From an uncultured Bacteroidota bacterium (lineage in GTDB: Bacteria; Bacteroidota; Bacteroidia; Bacteroidales; P3), in assembly GCA_902793295.1 (NCBI GenBank), contig CADBDA010000011.1, positions 1 to 64,000 on the forward strand: DNA of 64,000 bases. Reading direction: 5' to 3'. This document shows positions 60,974-64,000 of this stretch, piece after piece (position 1 is the stretch's first letter; each line of letters begins with the position of its first letter). The notes under the pieces were generated by a model. That model saw nothing but the letters and a program-made list of their open reading frames with translations, did no database searches and had not been told where the DNA came from. Position numbers and translations under genes: made by a program.

Positions 60974-62085
60974 TGACGGACGTAGGAAGCCTGCGATGGA
61001 AGAAACGTTTGGCGTTGGGCCTTCATCGGCGCATCCGTCACAACGAGGCACAGCTGCACGAATTGCGCAACCTCTTTTGGGAGTGTACGCTGCGCTGCAA
61101 TATGAATTGTCGTCATTGCGGCAGCGATTGCAAACAGGCTCCTGCGGTGGAGGATATGCCGGCTGCGGATTTCCTTAAGGCTATCGACGACATTACGCCG
61201 CACGTCGACCCGCATAAGACCTTCATCACCTTCACCGGCGGCGAGGCCTTGGTGCGTCAGGATATTGAGGAGGTGGGGCTCGAACTGTACCGGCGGGGGT
61301 TCCCGTGGGGCATGGTGACCAACGGACTGCTGCTCGACGAGGCGCGTCTCGACAGCCTGCTACGCAGTGGCATGCATTCCATCACCATATCGTTCGACGG
61401 ATTCGAAGAGGATCATAACTGGATTCGACGTAACGAACTGAGTTTCCAACGGGCCGACAAGGCCATTAAGATGCTGGTCCGCACACCCGACTTGGTGTGG
61501 GATATTGTGACATGCGTCAATCCGCGCAATTATAGCCGCTTGGAGGAGTTCAAGGATTATTTGATTTCGATAGGTGTCACACGCTGGCGCTTGTTCTCTA
61601 TTTTCCCAATGGGGCGTGCCGCCGACAACCCCGAGTTACAACTGAATGACGAGCAGTTCCGCGGACTCTTTGAATTTATCAAACGTACCCGCTCCGAGGG
61701 TCGCATCCATGCCAACTATGGCTGTGAGGGCTTCTTGGGTGCTTATGAGGGCGAGGTGCGCGACTACTATTTCCACTGCCGCGCCGGCATCAATGTGGCG
61801 TCGGTGCTGTGCGACGGTTCCATTTCGGGCTGCACCTCCATCCGCTCCAATTTCCATCAGGGCAATATCTACAAGGACAACCTGTGGGATGTGTGGCAAA
61901 ACCGTTTCCAACAGTATCGCGACCACGGCTGGATGCGGGAACAGAAAACAGCCCGTGGGGAACGTAAAACACCGTGTGCCAACTGCGAGATGTGGCGCTT
62001 CTGCGAGGGCAGTGGTATGCACCTCTACGACGACAACGAAGAACTGCTGTTCTGCCACTATCGCCGCCTGAAAGGACTGCATTGA
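60970..62085 (+). CDS. Radical SAM/SPASM protein of the rSAM/lipoprotein system
   Basis: 371 residues. The 4Fe-4S radical-SAM site is CNMNCRHC (C-x3-C-x2-C, about residues 41-48), preceded by LRNLFWECTLR. Then FITFTGGEALVRQDIEEVGL (GGE motif) and the C-terminal SPASM region with Cys in GCEGFLGAYEG, YYFHCRAGINVASVLCDGSI (GC follows) and TPCANCEMWRFCEGSG, enough for auxiliary clusters. Fits the TIGR04133 group paired with TIGR04134 lipoproteins. SPASM enzymes usually modify peptides, so the YGVP lipoproteins are the candidate substrates. The ATG start overlaps the upstream stop. Confidence 0.92.
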   Translation: MMTDVGSLRWKKRLALGLHRRIRHNEAQLHELRNLFWECTLRCNMNCRHCGSDCKQAPAVEDMPAADFLKAIDDITPHVDPHKTFITFTGGEALVRQDIEEVGLELYRRGFPWGMVTNGLLLDEARLDSLLRSGMHSITISFDGFEEDHNWIRRNELSFQRADKAIKMLVRTPDLVWDIVTCVNPRNYSRLEEFKDYLISIGVTRWRLFSIFPMGRAADNPELQLNDEQFRGLFEFIKRTRSEGRIHANYGCEGFLGAYEGEVRDYYFHCRAGINVASVLCDGSISGCTSIRSNFHQGNIYKDNLWDVWQNRFQQYRDHGWMREQKTARGERKTPCANCEMWRFCEGSGMHLYDDNEELLFCHYRRLKGLH

Positions 62086-62128
62086 CGTTGAAACCAACGA
62101 TGGTGTAAACAGGCTGCAATGGCCCATG

Positions 62129-62152
62129 GTCAACGTTAAAGGTAACGTTGAC
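62129..62152. repeat. Perfect inverted repeat at convergent gene ends
   Basis: GTCAACGTT (62129-62137), a six-base loop AAAGGT, and AACGTTGAC (62144-62152) form a perfect nine-pair hairpin. There is no T run on either strand. It lies between the stop codons of the rSAM gene and the GH20-like gene. Confidence 0.7.
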
Positions 62153-62170
62153 ATGGTAGTGTAAGTCTGC

Positions 62171-64000
62171 TTAATTCACAACAATTTCATCAGTAAACAG
62201 ATAGCTTGGTTGCCCGGGGGCGGGATGCCAATGGGGCAGCGGACCTGGGTTGGGAACAACCACCCTGAGGTATCTGTAATCCGTCGCTCCGTCTGGGGTG
62301 CCGAGACTGATGGTATAGTGTTTCAGACGCATTCCCGTATCGCGTGGGTCCATGTGGAAGTGTTTGTCTGCCAGGAGGGCCCACTTCTTGCCGTCGTTTG
62401 AGGCATAGACTTTTATGGTGGTCGGTGAGAGAATCCAGTCGAAGGTGTTCTGCATGAAGCGCATGCTTACTTGGTGGATAGTTTTTGGGGCTCCGAAGTC
62501 GATGATGGCGTCGATGCTGTCGCCCCAATAGCCTTGCCAACGGCCATCGGCATAGGTGTCGCGGCTGCCCAGCTGTCCGTCGATAAGTCCTTCGGGACCA
62601 CCGGCGCTGTATATGGTCTTGTAGTCGCTATATCGGGTCTGTAATTTTATCTTGGCGCTCATGGCCAGGTGGGAGAGAAGATACTGTTCGCTTACCAAGC
62701 CTTCGCCGTAATCGTTGTAGGCTATGGCTTTGATGGTGGCTGACCGCTCAAGTGGGAAGGGCCCCTCGTAGCGTGTCAACGAGCTGTCGGGCTCGCTGCC
62801 GTCAAGGGTGTAATAGATGGGGCGGTCATTGAAAAGTGTCCGCATTTCCACGATGTTTGCCTCTGAATTGGTATTTGCTCCATCTGCCACAAAAACAAAT
62901 ACATGTCGGTCCAAAGCCATCACTTCGCGTCCTAAATGGTCATAGCGGTCGCATATCACATCGCGCCCATAGCTACTGGCCTCCATGTCCCATAGCCGCA
63001 GGTATTCTCGTTTCAGGTTGTGCAGGTCTTGGAAGTAACGTTTCGCCAACTGGTCGACTTCGGTAGCTGTAGCTTGGTCGTTCTTATGAAGTAGTCGGTA
63101 GACCATCACGCGCAGACGGCTTTTCTCGCTGACGGTGAGGATGCGGTGGCAGGCGTAGGCAAAGTGGGGTAGGGCGGCGCTGTCTATGGTGGACAGCACG
63201 CTTCGCACTTTGTTGTCGACGCGCTGGCAACGTTCCAGTGTGGCCTCGTCGACGCTCTCAGGGTAAAAGTCAAGCAGTGGCTGCATCAAGGCGCTGGTGT
63301 TGAACCATTCGCCAACGTCGCTGTCGTGGTTCAGTGCACCAACGGCGTAAATCATGCCGGTATAGTTTTTGGGGGTCTGTGCGGGGAAGGCCCGTTCGGT
63401 GCCGCACTCCCAACCGTAGAGGAAATTGTCGACAAACCACTCGTTGTATATCTCGTTGAACAGGCGCTCTCGTTCTTTCAGCTCGGCTTCGGCCTTGACG
63501 GGGTCCGTCTCCGTCAGCGGATGCCAGGCCATCTCTGCCGCCCAGTACATGGCGTGCCAGCAGTCGCCGAAAAGACTCTCGCCGCTGTCGTCCCATGCCG
63601 TGTTCATCAGCCCGATGGCTCCGGCTTTGTGGCCGTCGCGTGCCAGATAGGCAATATTGCGTATGTAGTTGTCTACCTGCGGTGTGCTGCTCCAGTGGCT
63701 CACGCCGGGTGCCACCCAGAAGGGGTTGCCTTGCGCTTCATGCAGTTCTCTGAAGGGTTCTATCATGGCGGCGTAACTGTCCTGGGCGCCATAAGCCCAC
63801 ACGATGTAGTTCATGTCGCGTGGCAGTTGTTTCAGCATGGCGGGGTTCTTGGCCACTATGTCGCCCCACATCAGGACGTCGATGTCTTTGCCGGTGGAGT
63901 GCTGTTTGCGGTACTCTTCCTGCACCATGTCGTAGACTCGGTTGATGTGCTGGCAGTAGACCTCGTCGGCACCGTGCTGCTCGACGTAAGCTTTGGCGTG
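62171..64000 (-). CDS. GH20-like glycosidase with C-terminal sugar-binding domains (5' truncated)
   Basis: The frame stays open to the right edge, so the N-terminus lies outside; 609 codons are visible. The first part matches the end of a family 20 (beta-N-acetylhexosaminidase-like) barrel: DEVYCQHINRVYDMV, DVLMWGDIVAKNP, MNYIVWAYGAQDSY, GAIGLMNTAWDDSGES. A helical region follows, then a chitobiase-type C-terminal segment (IYYTLDGSEPDSSLTRYEG ... LERSATIKAIAYND) and an F5/8-type C (discoidin) domain at the end (TYADGRWQGYWGDSIDAIID). Probably secreted and acting on N-acetyl-hexosamine glycans. The catalytic Asp-Glu pair would lie upstream and cannot be checked. Confidence 0.82.
   Translation of the reverse strand, partial: HAKAYVEQHGADEVYCQHINRVYDMVQEEYRKQHSTGKDIDVLMWGDIVAKNPAMLKQLPRDMNYIVWAYGAQDSYAAMIEPFRELHEAQGNPFWVAPGVSHWSSTPQVDNYIRNIAYLARDGHKAGAIGLMNTAWDDSGESLFGDCWHAMYWAAEMAWHPLTETDPVKAEAELKERERLFNEIYNEWFVDNFLYGWECGTERAFPAQTPKNYTGMIYAVGALNHDSDVGEWFNTSALMQPLLDFYPESVDEATLERCQRVDNKVRSVLSTIDSAALPHFAYACHRILTVSEKSRLRVMVYRLLHKNDQATATEVDQLAKRYFQDLHNLKREYLRLWDMEASSYGRDVICDRYDHLGREVMALDRHVFVFVADGANTNSEANIVEMRTLFNDRPIYYTLDGSEPDSSLTRYEGPFPLERSATIKAIAYNDYGEGLVSEQYLLSHLAMSAKIKLQTRYSDYKTIYSAGGPEGLIDGQLGSRDTYADGRWQGYWGDSIDAIIDFGAPKTIHQVSMRFMQNTFDWILSPTTIKVYASNDGKKWALLADKHFHMDPRDTGMRLKHYTISLGTPDGATDYRYLRVVVPNPGPLPHWHPAPGQPSYLFTDEIVVN

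Overview
The window looks like chromosomal DNA of an anaerobic member of the Bacteroidales (Bacteroidota). Evidence: many genes start 30-140 bp downstream of the Bacteroidota -7 box TAnnTTTG; one protein carries a type IX secretion C-terminal signal; lipoproteins have acidic residues after the lipobox cysteine; and family members such as NADP-GdhA, the large GlnA, the DAHP synthase-chorismate mutase fusion, OMP_b-brl_3 receptors and BY-kinases are of Bacteroidota type. I cannot place it at genus level. No rRNA, tRNA, CRISPR array or intact insertion sequence was seen.

Layout. 1-422 holds a broken Rhs core fragment. 589-5080 (+) carries a phosphate butyryltransferase-like gene, a PAS protein, an outer-membrane beta-barrel receptor and a stand-alone HsdR-N nuclease-like protein. 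5091-12880 (-) is a compact run, probably one operon: TPR protein, DedA, a 50-residue membrane protein, SufS, RecN, M23 peptidase, AroK. 13019-21535 (-) has aroQ, gdhA, an alpha/beta hydrolase, then yitT - glycosyltransferase - small secreted protein - large PD40/OmpA protein. 21769-22611 (+) is an orphan lipoprotein. 22993-25758 (-) is a cobalamin riboswitch controlling a T9SS-sorted protein with three tandem modules. 25903-36441 (-) is housekeeping: pyrH-frr-birA; a TPR/OmpA lipoprotein-pssA-queA-comF operon; and a sugar nucleotidyltransferase with an AddB-like nuclease.

36510-53034 (+) is an exopolysaccharide/capsule locus with a strong promoter and a terminator at its ends: Wza-type export lipoprotein, Wzc-type tyrosine autokinase with a (Tyr-Gly)13 tail, all four dTDP-L-rhamnose genes, a WecA/MraY-type initiating transferase, WbpB-WbpD-WbpE-WbpA for a UDP-diacetamido-glucuronic acid, a CapD/WbpM-type dehydratase, and Gmd-Fcl for GDP-L-fucose. 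It supplies donor sugars, initiation and export control, but no ordinary glycosyltransferase, flippase or polymerase lies inside it.

53159-58908 (+) contains an aminopeptidase P, glutamine synthetase, a small lipoprotein, an unusual Aat-FolK fusion, and ribosomal proteins L21 and L27. 58907-59950 (-) is DAHP synthase-chorismate mutase. 60115-62085 (+) is a three-gene radical-SAM/lipoprotein system in which both lipoproteins share a YGVP motif. The window ends in a truncated GH20-like glycosidase (-).

Best candidates for undescribed biology are the radical-SAM/YGVP lipoprotein system, the B12-riboswitch surface protein with a duplicated module, the Aat-FolK fusion, and the hexanucleotide-repeat tyrosine tail of the kinase.
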